Assembly: GCA_040902195.1 (NCBI GenBank)
Contig: JBBDXS010000014.1
Location: forward strand, 62,001 to 126,000
DNA from: JBBDXS01 sp040902195
GTDB lineage: Bacteria > Chloroflexota > Dehalococcoidia > DSTF01 > RBG-16-68-14
Reading direction: 5' to 3'
DNA: 64,000 bases
The notes under the pieces are model-generated. The model was not told the origin of the DNA and did no database searches. It worked only from the letters and a program-made list of their open reading frames with translations. Positions 8,434 to 17,274 of this stretch are shown piece by piece. The stretch's first letter is position 1; every line of letters begins with the position of its first letter. A program made the translations under genes and the position numbers.

Positions 8434-8463
8434 AGTGTACCCTTCGGCCGTCGTATCTGCAAA
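8434..8463 (-). promoter_or_regulatory. Promoter of yvcK-secG operon, leaderless type
   Basis: Read on the minus strand, TTGCAG (8458-8463) and TACACT (8434-8439) are separated by 18 bases. Only CCATCC lies between TACACT and the yvcK ATG, so transcription should begin at or within a base or two of the start codon. Confidence 0.6.
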
Positions 8464-8497
8464 TACGAAATCGGCTTCTCTCTAGTTTATCGTCTAG

Positions 8498-8519
8498 CAG
8501 GAGGTCTCTCCGCCTCCTG
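8498..8519 (-). terminator. Possible terminator hairpin after gatB
   Basis: CAGGAGG (8498-8504) and CCTCCTG (8513-8519) form a 7-bp stem with an 8-base loop, 26 bases past the gatB stop. No U-run follows, so intrinsic termination is uncertain. Confidence 0.35.
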
Positions 8520-8544
8520 ACGGCTCTCCACCCGAGTACGTCCG

Positions 8545-10032
8545 CTAGCTGGCGAGCTGCTGGCGGAGCAACTCCAGCACGAGGTCCGGCTTCGCCCGCC
8601 CGCGCGTCTCTCGCATGACCTGGCCGACGAGAAACTTGATCGCCTCGTCCTTGCCGGCACGGTAGTCCTCGACCGGCTTCGGGTTGTTCTCGATCACCTG
8701 CATGACGACCGACTGGATCTCCCCGGCCGCGCTGATCTGCGTGAGGCCCTGCTCCTCGACGACTTGTCGCGCTGGCTTCCCGCTCTCGAACATCGCCTCG
8801 AAGACGCTCTTCGCTCCCGTCGTGGAGACCGTGCCCTCATCGATCAGCACCAACAGCTCGTGCAGGTGCTCCGGCATCACCTTCGATCCGGTGATCTCGA
8901 TGCCCGCGAGGTTTAGCAAACGCGCGTACTCGCCCAGTATCCAGTTCGATGCCGCCTTTGCGCGTCGAAGAAGCAGGTCGCCGTCGTTCGCGAGCGCGCC
9001 GACGACGGCCTCGAAGTAGTCAGCGCGGGCGCGCGTCTGCGCCAGCAAGTTCGCCTCGTACTCGCTCAGACCGTACTGCTCGCGGAAGCGCGCGCGTTTC
9101 GCGTCGGGCAGCTCGGGCAGGCGCGCGCGCAAGCCGTCTACGTAGGCGCGGTCGATACGGAGCGGCGGCAGATCGGGCTCCGGGAAGTAGCGATAGTCCT
9201 CGGCGAGCTCCTTGCTGCGCTGCGAGACCGTCTTGCCCTCCTCGTCACGCCAGCCGCGTGTCTCCTGCACGACCCTCTCGCCGGCATCGAGGAGGGCGCG
9301 CTGGCGCTGGATCTCATACTCGATGCCGAGCTCAACGGCGCGGAAGCTGTTGAGGTTTTTCAGCTCGACCTTCGAGCCGAACTCCGGCGCGCCCACGAGC
9401 CGCAAGCTGATGTTCGGTTCGCAGCGCATGTTGCCCTCTTCCATGTTCGCGCGGCTGACGCCGAGGTAGCGCAGGATCTGCTGGAGCTTGGTCAGGTAGA
9501 GACGCGCCTCCTGGCCGGACCGCACGTCGGGTTCCGTGACCATCTCCATCAGGGCCGTCCCGGAGCGGTTCACATCGATCAGCGTGTACGCCTCGCCCGC
9601 GCCGTTGGTGCGGTGCATGTTGCGCGCCGTGTCCTCCTCGAGGTGCACGCGCGTCACGCCGATGCGCTTCGTACCGCCCTCCTCGAGCTCAATCTCGAGC
9701 CAGCCGCCCTTGCAGAGCGGCAGATCGTACTGCGAGATCTGATAGCCCTTCACCAGGTCGGGATAGGGGTAGTTCTTGCGGTCGAACTTCGCGCGATCCG
9801 GGACCGTGCAGTTGAGCGCGAGCCCGGTCATGATCGTGTACTCGACGGCCTGGCGGTTGATCACCGGCAGCACGCCTGGCATGCCGAGACAGACCGGGCA
9901 GACGTGGGTGTTCGGCGGGGCGTTGTGATAGTCCGCGCTGCACGAGCAGAACATCTTGCTCTTCGTGTCAAGCTGCGCGTGTACCTCGATGCCGATAACG
10001 ACTTCGTACTTCGTGGCCGTTGGGGCGGTCAT
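8545..10032 (-). CDS. gatB: Asp-tRNA(Asn)/Glu-tRNA(Gln) amidotransferase subunit B
   Basis: GatB, 495 residues, is the kinase/tRNA-binding subunit of GatCAB, which converts misacylated Glu-tRNA(Gln) or Asp-tRNA(Asn). The N-terminus has EVVIGIEVHAQL. A zinc motif of paired cysteines (MFCSCSADY and HVCPVCLGMPG) follows, then RKNYPYPDLVKGYQISQYD. The C-terminal YqeY-like tail ends VMRETRGRAKPDLVLELL. The start is ATG at 10032 because conserved sequence begins there; a -10 box lies only 9 bases upstream, so longer in-frame extensions would lie outside the transcript. gatA and gatC are not adjacent. Confidence 0.96.
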   Translation of the reverse strand: MTAPTATKYEVVIGIEVHAQLDTKSKMFCSCSADYHNAPPNTHVCPVCLGMPGVLPVINRQAVEYTIMTGLALNCTVPDRAKFDRKNYPYPDLVKGYQISQYDLPLCKGGWLEIELEEGGTKRIGVTRVHLEEDTARNMHRTNGAGEAYTLIDVNRSGTALMEMVTEPDVRSGQEARLYLTKLQQILRYLGVSRANMEEGNMRCEPNISLRLVGAPEFGSKVELKNLNSFRAVELGIEYEIQRQRALLDAGERVVQETRGWRDEEGKTVSQRSKELAEDYRYFPEPDLPPLRIDRAYVDGLRARLPELPDAKRARFREQYGLSEYEANLLAQTRARADYFEAVVGALANDGDLLLRRAKAASNWILGEYARLLNLAGIEITGSKVMPEHLHELLVLIDEGTVSTTGAKSVFEAMFESGKPARQVVEEQGLTQISAAGEIQSVVMQVIENNPKPVEDYRAGKDEAIKFLVGQVMRETRGRAKPDLVLELLRQQLAS

Positions 10033-10041
10033 TTCAACAGC

Positions 10042-10050
10042 AGTATAGCA
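10042..10050 (-). promoter_or_regulatory. Extended -10 box of gatB (TGCTATACT)
   Basis: The minus strand reads TTGCTATACT followed by 9 bases and the gatB ATG. The TGn extension supports recognition despite no clear -35, whose position is occupied by the hairpin at 10052-10079. The same 9-mer occurs before purA and on both sides of the amidase/metalloprotease intergenic region. Confidence 0.6.
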
Positions 10051-10051
10051 A

Positions 10052-10079
10052 CCAGGGCCGCACGAACGTGCGGCCCTGG
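10052..10079 (-). terminator. 12-bp perfect hairpin between the excalibur gene and gatB
   Basis: CCAGGGCCGCAC (10052-10063) pairs perfectly with GTGCGGCCCTGG (10068-10079) around a 4-base loop. It lies 20 bases after the stop of the excalibur gene and just upstream of the gatB -10. It can act as a terminator for the former, and it also covers the -35 region of the latter. A U-run is missing. Confidence 0.55.
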
Positions 10080-10099
10080 TATGTCGCTGCTCGTTAACT

Positions 10100-10648
10100 C
10101 TACCCGTCGAAGTCGATACGCGTGCCGCGCGGGCGCAAGACAGGAATGAACGCCGCCGGCCGTTCGCGCTCGACGGCGAGCTCACGCCGCGAGAAGCCGG
10201 CGCTTGTCGCGGCGGCGATCCAGGCGAGCCCCGCGCCGGCCAGCCCGGCGGCTAGCATCGCCCACATGGCGGGGCCGCCGCTGTCGCTCGGGCCGAAACC
10301 GGCCGAGACAATCCCGACCGCCTGCGGCGTCGCCGTCGGGCCAGGCGTAGCTGTTGGTAGATCGGATCTCGGCTCGCCCAGGCCGGGCCCGTATGTCGCG
10401 CTCTCGCAGCCGATGCCGTCGGCGTTGCCATCGAAGCCGTGCGGGTCCTCGCCTTCGACAACGAAGTCGCGGTAGAGGATGTCCGGACAGTTAAGTTCCG
10501 GCGGTGGCGGCGGGATGCAGACGTTGGGGTACGAAGGCTCGCAGGCATCTTGCGCCACAACAGCGCCGGATGAAAATGCGCCGCTGGCGCTGGCGAAGGC
10601 GAACACGCCTATCGATACACCGGCAAGAAGAATGAGCAAGCGTCGCAT
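10100..10648 (-). CDS. Secreted/membrane-anchored excalibur-domain protein
   Basis: This protein of about 182 residues has a signal peptide at residues 1-30. A compact excalibur-like region runs from ACEPSYPNVCIPPPPPELNC to DGNADGIGCES, where the DxNxDGxxC loop is a presumed calcium site. A Thr/Pro linker follows, then a hydrophobic segment near residues 125-147 and a basic tail, so it is probably a type I or doubly anchored surface protein. AGGAGG at 10655-10660 is 6 bases before the ATG at 10648, which decides that start over a TTG two codons upstream. Family members occur beside nuclease or cell-wall domains; the function here is unknown. Confidence 0.8.
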   Translation of the reverse strand: MRRLLILLAGVSIGVFAFASASGAFSSGAVVAQDACEPSYPNVCIPPPPPELNCPDILYRDFVVEGEDPHGFDGNADGIGCESATYGPGLGEPRSDLPTATPGPTATPQAVGIVSAGFGPSDSGGPAMWAMLAAGLAGAGLAWIAAATSAGFSRRELAVERERPAAFIPVLRPRGTRIDFDG

Positions 10649-10802
10649 GAGCAACCTCCTGTTTTAACAGACTGGCCCGAATTATATGCCGAAGGGGGGA
10701 TGCTTTGGCCAGTCCACGCGTTCGTGGACGTGCTGGGAGGCGGATTAACGCTTTGGTTTGGTGAGCGGCGGGTGCCGTTAGCAGATACGATTTCGGCTAA
10801 AG

Positions 10803-11159
10803 TTAGGCTTGCGCCGCCGTAAGCGCCTCGATCAGCGCCGGTAGCTCCTCGACGAGCGTCGAGCGCACCACGACGCGGTCGACGCCAGCGTCCCGCCCCT
10901 CCCGCAGCAGCGCCGCGTCGGTGTGGCGGCCGAAGGCCAGGACCGGCACGCCCAGCTCCTGCGCCGCCGATGCGGCCGCGCGCCAATCGATTCCGTCCAC
11001 GTGCAGGTCAAGGGCGAGCAGCGCCGCGTCGCGCTCGAGTGCGCTGCCTAACGCGTCGGGTGTATCGGCGGCGACGGTCTCGTAGCCGAGGCGCTGCGCC
11101 TGCTCGCGCACGCGGGACTGGAGCATGAGATCGGAGCAGACCACAACGATGGTGGCCAT
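10803..11159 (-). CDS. Receiver-like (CheY fold) protein, degenerate
   Basis: This protein of about 118 residues begins MATIVVVCSDLMLQSRV and has the alternating beta-alpha pattern of response regulator receiver domains. The strand after helix 2 reads AALLALDLHV, where Asp would be the phospho-acceptor. The later VPVLAFGRHTD and DRVVVRSTL strands lack the canonical Thr and Lys signature, so phosphorylation is uncertain. It starts 8 bases after the helicase stop, so the two are likely cotranscribed. A scaffold or regulator for RNA helicase activity is only a guess from the pairing. Confidence 0.7.
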   Translation of the reverse strand: MATIVVVCSDLMLQSRVREQAQRLGYETVAADTPDALGSALERDAALLALDLHVDGIDWRAAASAAQELGVPVLAFGRHTDAALLREGRDAGVDRVVVRSTLVEELPALIEALTAAQA

Positions 11160-11167
11160 CGAAGGTG

Positions 11168-12349
11168 CTAGCGGAGGCGCATGCGGCGCGGCGCCGAGCG
11201 GCGGCCGTTGGTCTTTTGCTCCGGCGCCGGCGGGACGATCACGCCATCGGCGGTCATGCGCGGCACGCGGCGTCCCAGCCCGCGCTCGATCTCGTGCCAC
11301 TTCGGCAGGTCCGCTGGATCGAGCAGCGTAATGGCGAGGCCGGAGCGTCCCATGCGTCCGGTGCGTCCTACGCGGTGCGTGAACAACTCGTGCGTCTCCG
11401 GCAGCTCGTAGTTGATCACGCGCTCGATGTGCAGGACGTCGAGGCCGCGCGCGGCGACGTTCGTCGCGATGAGGATCGGCGTCTTCTTGTCGCGGAACTT
11501 CTGGAGCACGCGATCGCGCTGCTGCTGGTGCAAGTCGCCCTGGAGCTCATCGACGGCGTAGCCCATGCGCGCGAGCTTGGAGCACAAGTTGCGAACACCC
11601 CGCTTCGTGCGGCGGAAGACGAGCGTCGCGCCCTCAGTCGGCTCATCGAGCAGGCGCCTGAGGATCGTGAGCTTGTCGCCGCCCCAGACTTCGTACACTA
11701 CATGGTCGATGTCCGGAGCCTCTTCGTCTACACCTGTCTTGATGATGACGGGATCATGGAGGTACGTCTTGGAGAGGCGGTGTACCCACTCCGGGGTCGT
11801 GGCGGAGAAGAGCGATGTCTGCCGCTCCTTCGACGCGCGGCGTAAGATGCGCTGCACATCCGGTGCGAACCCGCGGTCGAGCATCTCGTCCGCCTCATCG
11901 AGGACGAGGAAGCGCACGCCGTCGAGGCGCAGTGTGGCGCGATTGAGGTGATCGAGGATGCGCCCGGGCGTGCCGATGACGATCTGCGCGCCGCGCTTGA
12001 TCGCTTCCTCCTGGGGTCCGTAGGCGCGCCCGCCGAACACGATCGTCGATCGGACGCCGGTGCCGGCGACGAGCAGCGAGAGCACCTCGCCGACCTGCTG
12101 CGCCAACTCGCGCGTCGGGCAGAGCACAAGCGCCTGGACGTGCTTCTGCTCGGGGTCGATGCACTCGACGAGCGGCAGGCCAAAGGCCAGCGTCTTGCCG
12201 GAGCCGGTGTACGCCTGGCCGATGACGTCCCGGCCCTCGAGCAGCGGCGGTATCGCCTCTGCCTGGACCGGCGTGGGTGTGGTGATCTCCATGGCATCGA
12301 GCGCCTTCAGCGAGGATGCGCGGAGCTTATAGTCATGAAACGAAGACAA
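11168..12349 (-). CDS. DEAD-box ATP-dependent RNA helicase
   Basis: This SF2 DEAD-box helicase has about 393 residues. The Q motif (TTPTPVQAEAIP), motif I (AYTGSGKT), Ia (PTRELAQQ), Ib (GTPGRILDHL), II (VLDEADEM), III (SAT) and VI (HRVGRTGRMGR) are all intact. The C-terminus is a short Arg-rich tail (RRSAPRRMRLR). TTG at 12349 is preferred as the start: AAAGG lies 7-8 bases upstream, and the next residues (SSFHDYKLRASSLKAL) are the family N-terminus. A TTG at 12448 would add 33 low-complexity residues. Likely roles are RNA unwinding in ribosome assembly or decay. Confidence 0.92.
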   Translation of the reverse strand: MSSFHDYKLRASSLKALDAMEITTPTPVQAEAIPPLLEGRDVIGQAYTGSGKTLAFGLPLVECIDPEQKHVQALVLCPTRELAQQVGEVLSLLVAGTGVRSTIVFGGRAYGPQEEAIKRGAQIVIGTPGRILDHLNRATLRLDGVRFLVLDEADEMLDRGFAPDVQRILRRASKERQTSLFSATTPEWVHRLSKTYLHDPVIIKTGVDEEAPDIDHVVYEVWGGDKLTILRRLLDEPTEGATLVFRRTKRGVRNLCSKLARMGYAVDELQGDLHQQQRDRVLQKFRDKKTPILIATNVAARGLDVLHIERVINYELPETHELFTHRVGRTGRMGRSGLAITLLDPADLPKWHEIERGLGRRVPRMTADGVIVPPAPEQKTNGRRSAPRRMRLR

Positions 12350-12569
12350 AGTTGGACCTTTCGAAAGAGATGGGTTAGCGAGGGCAGTCGTATGGGCCGA
12401 ATTTGGAGAGGGGGCTGGGGGTCCAGATACAGACAATTCGAGAGCCAATCTGGCTTTATGTTAGCGGACTGGGCGTCTAAGCGCCAGGGAGCCTTCTGGC
12501 GCGGCCTAAAGACCCTCGCCCCTCGACAACCCAGACGTATGAGTGAGAGACTATACAATCGATGAGGAT

Positions 12570-12658
12570 GCCGGGGTGGCGAAATGGGCAAACGCAGCGG
12601 ACTTAAAATCCGCCGTCCCGCAAGGGGCTTGTGGGTTCGATTCCCACCCCCGGCACCA
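12570..12658 (+). tRNA. tRNA-Leu (anticodon TAA)
   Basis: A complete class II tRNA. The acceptor arms GCCGGGG (12570-12576) and CCCCGGC (12648-12654) pair perfectly. The anticodon loop is CTTAAAA, giving TAA. The long variable arm and the T arm GTGGG-TTCGATT-CCCAC are present. Discriminator A is followed by an encoded CCA (12656-12658). TACAAT at 12554-12559 is a likely -10 box; no good -35 was seen. Confidence 0.97.
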
Positions 12659-12769
12659 CAACTCAAGCCAGAACTCCGTGGAAGACGCGCGTCCTGGCCC
12701 ACAGACACGTCGCTTCGCGCGGGCAACGGGGCTTGACAGGGTACTCCCCCATCGGGCACACTCGCCGCC

Positions 12770-14455
12770 GTGAAGCGATCCCCCGGACTCGCTCTCGGTG
12801 CCTTCATCGTCGTAACGGTCGCGCTACTTGCGTCGTGCAGCGACGACACGGCGTCGACTCCGGAGGCGCAACCGCTCCCGGGCGAGTGGTCCACGGCCGG
12901 CTACAACCTCGAGCGCACCGGCGTCAACCCAAGCGAAACCGGGATTACGAAAGAGACGGCACAGGACCTCGTCGTGAAGTGGCGCTTCGCGACGGGCGGC
13001 CCGGTCGCCGCGTCCCCCGCCGTCGCGACCGTCGATCTGCCGGACGAGGGGCCGACGCGTATCGTCGTCGTCGGCTCGTACGACGGCTACGTGTACGCGA
13101 TCCGCGCGTCGGACGGGAGCGAGGTGTGGCGATACCAAGTCAAGCCGCACGCAGGCGTCTCGTACGGAGCGATCGTATCGTCCGCGACGATCGCGGTTGT
13201 GGACGGCGAGCAGCGCGTGTACGTCGGCGGCGGGATGACGCTCTACGCCATCGATGCCGGCACCGGCGAGGAGATCTACCAGTTCGATGCGGGCACGGGC
13301 TGCACGACATGCGGCCCCGATGTCGAGCGCAACGAGATCCTCTCGTCACCCGCCGTGCTGGCCGAGGAGGACCTCGTCCTCTTCGGCATGGACATCAACG
13401 ATAGCCCGCCCGGCAAAGGCGGCTTCTACGCGATCTCCGCGAAGAGCGGCGACCTGCGCTGGTACTTCGATGTCGACACAACCGCGACGTGCGTTCCGGA
13501 CGAAGGCGACCACATTCGCAAGTTCGACGGCTATCACACTGCCGAGCAGCTCGAGCTGCCGGACGACTTCTTCCCGAAACGCGCCGGCTGCGACTTCGAT
13601 CGCACGGAGACGGCCTGCGGCGGCGTCTGGTCGCCCGTTAGCGTCGATACAACACGCGAGCTGATCTACTTCTCGACGACGAACTGCGACACGGACGGCG
13701 ACCTGGACACCGCGAAGCCGGCGCCGCCCATGCCGGGTTACAACGAGGCGCTTGCCGTGCTGCACTACGACGGCACGCCGGCGTGGATGTGGCGTCCGCG
13801 TGAGATCGACAACGACGACCTCGCATTTGGCGCCGCGCCGAACTTGTTCACGGCGGAGATCGAGGGCGTCGAGCGCGAGGTGGCCGGCCTGGGCGGCAAG
13901 GACGGTACGTACTACCTGCTCGACCGCGACGGCACGAACGAGCTGACGAACACCATCGAGCCGTACTGGACCCGCAAGGTCGTGCCGGGCGGCGCGATCG
14001 GCGGCATGACGGGCTCGCCTGCGGTCCAGGAAGGACGCGTCTTCTTCGGCACGGCGATCGGCGAAGAAGTGGCTGACTTCCAGAAGCCTTCGGCGTGGTC
14101 GCTCGACGCCGCGACTGGTGAGGTCGCGTGGAGGCAAGACGAGGCGGCGCCGTTCTACGGCGCGACGGGCGGCGTTCCCGGCGTTGTGTTCATGGGCGGC
14201 GTCGACGCGACTATGCGCGCATTCGATACGGAGACGGGCGAGATCCTCTACAAATACGCGCTGAACGGCATCATCTTTTCGTCCGCGGCCATCGTTGACG
14301 GCGAGGTGTTCATCGGCGCGGGGTTCGGCGCAGCGGCCGCGACGAACAACGAGGAAGCGATAGACCGGGCGCGTGTACCTGCGGGGGTCTTCGCGTTTTG
14401 CGTAGAAGGAGTGAACGGTTGTGAGGCAGCTCCCACACCAACTGCGGTTCCCTAG
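12770..14455 (+). CDS. PQQ-like beta-propeller lipoprotein
   Basis: This exported lipoprotein of 561 residues starts with GTG. The signal peptide ends in the lipobox LLASC with Cys23. The body is a propeller of PQQ/WD-like blades, for example YDGYVYAIRASDGSEVWRYQ, KDGTYYLLDRDG and VDATMRAFDTETGEILYKYA. It resembles PQQ-dependent polyvinyl-alcohol or alcohol dehydrogenase-like proteins. No haem motif CxxCH is present, although CTTCG and further cysteines (near residues 178-181, 238, 268, 282) suggest disulfides. Catalytic function is not demonstrated by sequence. TTGACA lies 31 bases before the GTG. The next lipoprotein overlaps its 3' end by 35 bases. Confidence 0.85.
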   Translation: MKRSPGLALGAFIVVTVALLASCSDDTASTPEAQPLPGEWSTAGYNLERTGVNPSETGITKETAQDLVVKWRFATGGPVAASPAVATVDLPDEGPTRIVVVGSYDGYVYAIRASDGSEVWRYQVKPHAGVSYGAIVSSATIAVVDGEQRVYVGGGMTLYAIDAGTGEEIYQFDAGTGCTTCGPDVERNEILSSPAVLAEEDLVLFGMDINDSPPGKGGFYAISAKSGDLRWYFDVDTTATCVPDEGDHIRKFDGYHTAEQLELPDDFFPKRAGCDFDRTETACGGVWSPVSVDTTRELIYFSTTNCDTDGDLDTAKPAPPMPGYNEALAVLHYDGTPAWMWRPREIDNDDLAFGAAPNLFTAEIEGVEREVAGLGGKDGTYYLLDRDGTNELTNTIEPYWTRKVVPGGAIGGMTGSPAVQEGRVFFGTAIGEEVADFQKPSAWSLDAATGEVAWRQDEAAPFYGATGGVPGVVFMGGVDATMRAFDTETGEILYKYALNGIIFSSAAIVDGEVFIGAGFGAAAATNNEEAIDRARVPAGVFAFCVEGVNGCEAAPTPTAVP

Positions 14456-15461
14456 GGCGCTCGGCGCGCTGATCGTTCTGGGCGCGATGGCGCTGCTGCT
14501 TGTCGCGTGCGGCGGAGGCGGCGGCAAGGACAGCGTCGAGCGGCTGTACGGCGCGCAGGACAACCAGCTCGATGTCTACGACCTGGATAGCGGCGAGGTT
14601 ACCGCGCTCATTCCGTCCGAGCAGAACAACGTCAACGGCCAGGTCTGTCTGCTACCGGACGGCAGCGGCAAGTTCTTGATGGGCGAAGATACTGAACAGT
14701 CGGAAGGCGCCCGCCAGGGCTGGGGCATCTTCTCGCCCGAGGGTGTCCTCATCGGGAAGATCCTGGAAGCCCAGAACGAGAACGAAGCTACGCAGATCGA
14801 GCCCTTCGGCTGCGCCTTCGATGCGGACAGGCGCCTGTTTGTGAGCGATGTCGGCAGCGGCAGCTTCAGCGCGCAGGACGGCAAGCTGATCGTCTACTTC
14901 CCGCCGAACTACGAGACGTACTGCGTGCTGGACGATACCCTGCTCGTGCCGGGTACCGTAGCCGTCGACGGCGATGGAAACGTCTACGTGCCGGAGACGG
15001 TCCCGCCCGGCCACGTGCTCCGCTTCGACCCGCCCTTCCCTGCCGACGACCAGAGCTGCGATTCGACGGAGCTGAATCGTTCGACGTTCATCGAAGACGA
15101 AGGGATGACGACGCCGTTCGGCATCGCGCGCGCGCCGAACAGGAACTGGTACGTTTCGAGCGTGCTCCTGCCGACCGAGATCCGCGAGTACACGTCAGAC
15201 GGCGACTTCGTCCGCACGGTGATCGCAGGCGACGACATTGGGAACCCCGCCGGCATCGCGGTCGCGGCGGACGGCACGCTTTACTACGCCGACCTCGGGC
15301 TCGTCGAAAAGCCGCCCCCGCAGTTCTTCGGCCCTGGCGATCACACGGGCACGGTGCGCCGCGTGCGATTCGACGAGGATGGGAACGCTCTACCGCCCGA
15401 GATCATGGGCAGCGGTCTCAACTATCCGGACGCAGTGACCGTCATAGAGGTCTCGGAGTAG
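14421..15461 (+). CDS. NHL/SMP-30-like beta-propeller lipoprotein
   Basis: This 346-residue exported protein starts with GTG at 14421 behind AAGGAG. It has a signal peptide ending LLLVAC (Cys30) and then a poly-Gly tether. Repeated strands such as GTVAVDGDGNVYVPE and GIAVAADGTLYYADLG are typical of NHL or gluconolactonase-like propellers, which bind ligands or act as lactonases. The gene overlaps the preceding propeller lipoprotein by 35 bases, so both are translated from one mRNA and may act together at the cell surface. Substrate unknown. Confidence 0.8.
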   Translation: MRQLPHQLRFPRALGALIVLGAMALLLVACGGGGGKDSVERLYGAQDNQLDVYDLDSGEVTALIPSEQNNVNGQVCLLPDGSGKFLMGEDTEQSEGARQGWGIFSPEGVLIGKILEAQNENEATQIEPFGCAFDADRRLFVSDVGSGSFSAQDGKLIVYFPPNYETYCVLDDTLLVPGTVAVDGDGNVYVPETVPPGHVLRFDPPFPADDQSCDSTELNRSTFIEDEGMTTPFGIARAPNRNWYVSSVLLPTEIREYTSDGDFVRTVIAGDDIGNPAGIAVAADGTLYYADLGLVEKPPPQFFGPGDHTGTVRRVRFDEDGNALPPEIMGSGLNYPDAVTVIEVSE

Positions 15462-15486
15462 CGGCAGGGCGCTAGTTACCGGGCGG

Positions 15487-15897
15487 CTAGTTGCCCCCGC
15501 CGCTCGCGTCTTGGGTTGCCTCGCGAGCATTGTCCGCGGCGTCCTCAGCGTCCTCAGTCGCTTGCTCCGCGGCGTCCTCGGCGTCCTCGGTCGCTTCTGC
15601 CGCGACGTCTCGGGCTTCGTCCGTGGCGTCGCTCGCGGCGTCGGCCGTCCGCTCCGCGGAGGTATCTTGTTCCGAGCCGGCCGCTTCGGTTGGCTGCGAA
15701 CCGGACACGTCCGGTGTGCCGCCGCTCGGCACGCGTGGGGTGCCATCCGACAGTGGCGGCGTTCCGCGCTCGATCGTCGGCGTGCCGCCGTTGCCTTTGT
15801 CCTTGTCATCGCCGCCGCATGCCGATACCACCGTCAGCGCGACCAACGCGACGGCGGCGAGCAGGACCAGGCTCTTGAAGGTGATCCGTTTCCTCAT
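15487..15897 (-). CDS. Small lipoprotein with Ala/Glu/Asp repeats
   Basis: This 136-residue protein has a lipoprotein signal ending VVSAC (Cys27). A Gly/Thr/Pro linker (GGTPTIERGTPPL and similar) follows, then a C-terminal stretch of roughly 11-residue units of the type ATEDAEDAAEQ. The repeats would form an acidic amphipathic helix. GGAG lies 6 bases before the ATG. It faces the upstream propeller lipoprotein tail to tail. No enzymatic motif is visible; a spacer or envelope-structural protein is plausible. Confidence 0.75.
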   Translation of the reverse strand: MRKRITFKSLVLLAAVALVALTVVSACGGDDKDKGNGGTPTIERGTPPLSDGTPRVPSGGTPDVSGSQPTEAAGSEQDTSAERTADAASDATDEARDVAAEATEDAEDAAEQATEDAEDAADNAREATQDASGGGN

Positions 15898-16017
15898 CTG
15901 GGCTCCATCCTTTCGAGCGGGATCCGGGGACTGCGCTCCTCTCTACCTTAGAAACCTGGGTCCGCAGGATCAAGCGCATCCTTTGCGCTGCAACGACGCC
16001 TCTGTCATCATCGCCTC

Positions 16018-17274
16018 GTGAATACAGACGCGGCCAAGCGCGGAAAGGTTGCAGCGGACTGGGCCGCCTTTCGCTCCCGGTTCCCGGTCGCCGAACGTGC
16101 GGTGTATCTGAACACCGGCTGGTCGGGGCCGTCCTCTCGCGACGTCGTCGAGGCGATCCAGGGCCGCGCTGAGCGCGAGGCCTTTGAGGGGCCGACGACG
16201 CTGGACGTGCGCCACGAGAAGGCGCTGCTCGTACGCGAGGCGCGCGCGGCGCTAGCGGGGCTGATCGGCGCGGAGGACGTCGCGCTGATGTACACAACGA
16301 CCGAGGGCATCAACGCCGTGCTGCGCGGCCTGCGTCTCGGCGACGGCGACGAGGTGCTCACGTGCAACCTGGAGCATTCGTCCGTCATGGTGCCCTGCTA
16401 CCACCTCGGACGGAGCAACGGCGTCGATGTCGTGGTCGTCCGTTCATCCGCGGACGAAGATGCGAACGCGCTCGCGGCGCTGTTCGAGCAGGCGATCACG
16501 GCGCGCACGAAGCTCGTCGTGCTCAGCCACATCTCCTACAACCGAGGCACACGTCTGCCTATCGAGCGTATCATCCGGGCCGCGCACGCTCACGGCGCGC
16601 TCGTACTGCTGGACGGCGCGCAGTCGGCGGCGCAGATCGAGATCGACGTGCGCGCGCTCGATGTCGACTTCTACGCGTTTCCGGCGCACAAGTTCGTCCT
16701 GGGGCCGGACGGCGTCGGCGCGCTGTACATCCGTCCAGACCTCATCGAGCGGGTCGAGCCGTCGTTCGTCGCCCACGGCGCATCCGAGTACTACGACTTC
16801 GAAGGCGCGTTCACGCCGGTCGAGCGGACGCTACGCAAATTCGAGATGACGACGCACAGCGGCCCGCTCCTCGCTGGCGTCGTGGAGGCTGTCCGGCTGA
16901 TCAACGACGCCGGCCTCGCCGCGATCGAGCCGCGGCTGCTCGCGCTGTCGCAGCGGCTCGTCGACGGCCTCGCGCGTATCAGCGCCGTCTCGATCAAGTC
17001 GCCGCTCGATGCGCCGCTGCGCTCCGCGCTTGTGACGTTCACGATCGGGGACCAGGACCCGAATCAGACGTGCGGCGCACTCTGGCAGCTCAAACGCGTC
17101 GTCGGACGCGTCGTGAACGACAAGCGCGTGCGCCTGTCCTTCGCGCCGTTCAACGACGAATCGGATGTGGATGCCGCGCTCGAAGCGATCGATGAGCTCG
17201 CGACACACGGGCTGCCGCCCGATGCGATGAGCACGGACCGCTACAAAGAGCTGGTCGCCGAAGACGACGACTAG
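16018..17274 (+). CDS. Class V aminotransferase-fold PLP enzyme
   Basis: This 418-residue fold-type I PLP enzyme is of the cysteine desulfurase/isopenicillin N epimerase group. The PLP lysine is Lys225 in DFYAFPAHKFVLGPDGVGAL. Asp199 in LLDGAQS contacts the pyridine nitrogen. The phosphate-binding TTTEGIN and the substrate-side HSSVM motif are present. The active-site cysteine loop of SufS/IscS cannot be identified, so desulfurase activity is not assured. It starts with GTG without an SD. Its stop TAG shares the palindrome CTAG with the stop of the convergent cupin gene. Confidence 0.88.
   Translation: MNTDAAKRGKVAADWAAFRSRFPVAERAVYLNTGWSGPSSRDVVEAIQGRAEREAFEGPTTLDVRHEKALLVREARAALAGLIGAEDVALMYTTTEGINAVLRGLRLGDGDEVLTCNLEHSSVMVPCYHLGRSNGVDVVVVRSSADEDANALAALFEQAITARTKLVVLSHISYNRGTRLPIERIIRAAHAHGALVLLDGAQSAAQIEIDVRALDVDFYAFPAHKFVLGPDGVGALYIRPDLIERVEPSFVAHGASEYYDFEGAFTPVERTLRKFEMTTHSGPLLAGVVEAVRLINDAGLAAIEPRLLALSQRLVDGLARISAVSIKSPLDAPLRSALVTFTIGDQDPNQTCGALWQLKRVVGRVVNDKRVRLSFAPFNDESDVDAALEAIDELATHGLPPDAMSTDRYKELVAEDDD

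Noticed and set aside
12350..12448. N-terminal extension of the DEAD helicase from TTG at 12448
   Set aside because: Extra residues are low-complexity Ser/Pro; an SD-supported TTG at 12349 coincides with the family N-terminus.
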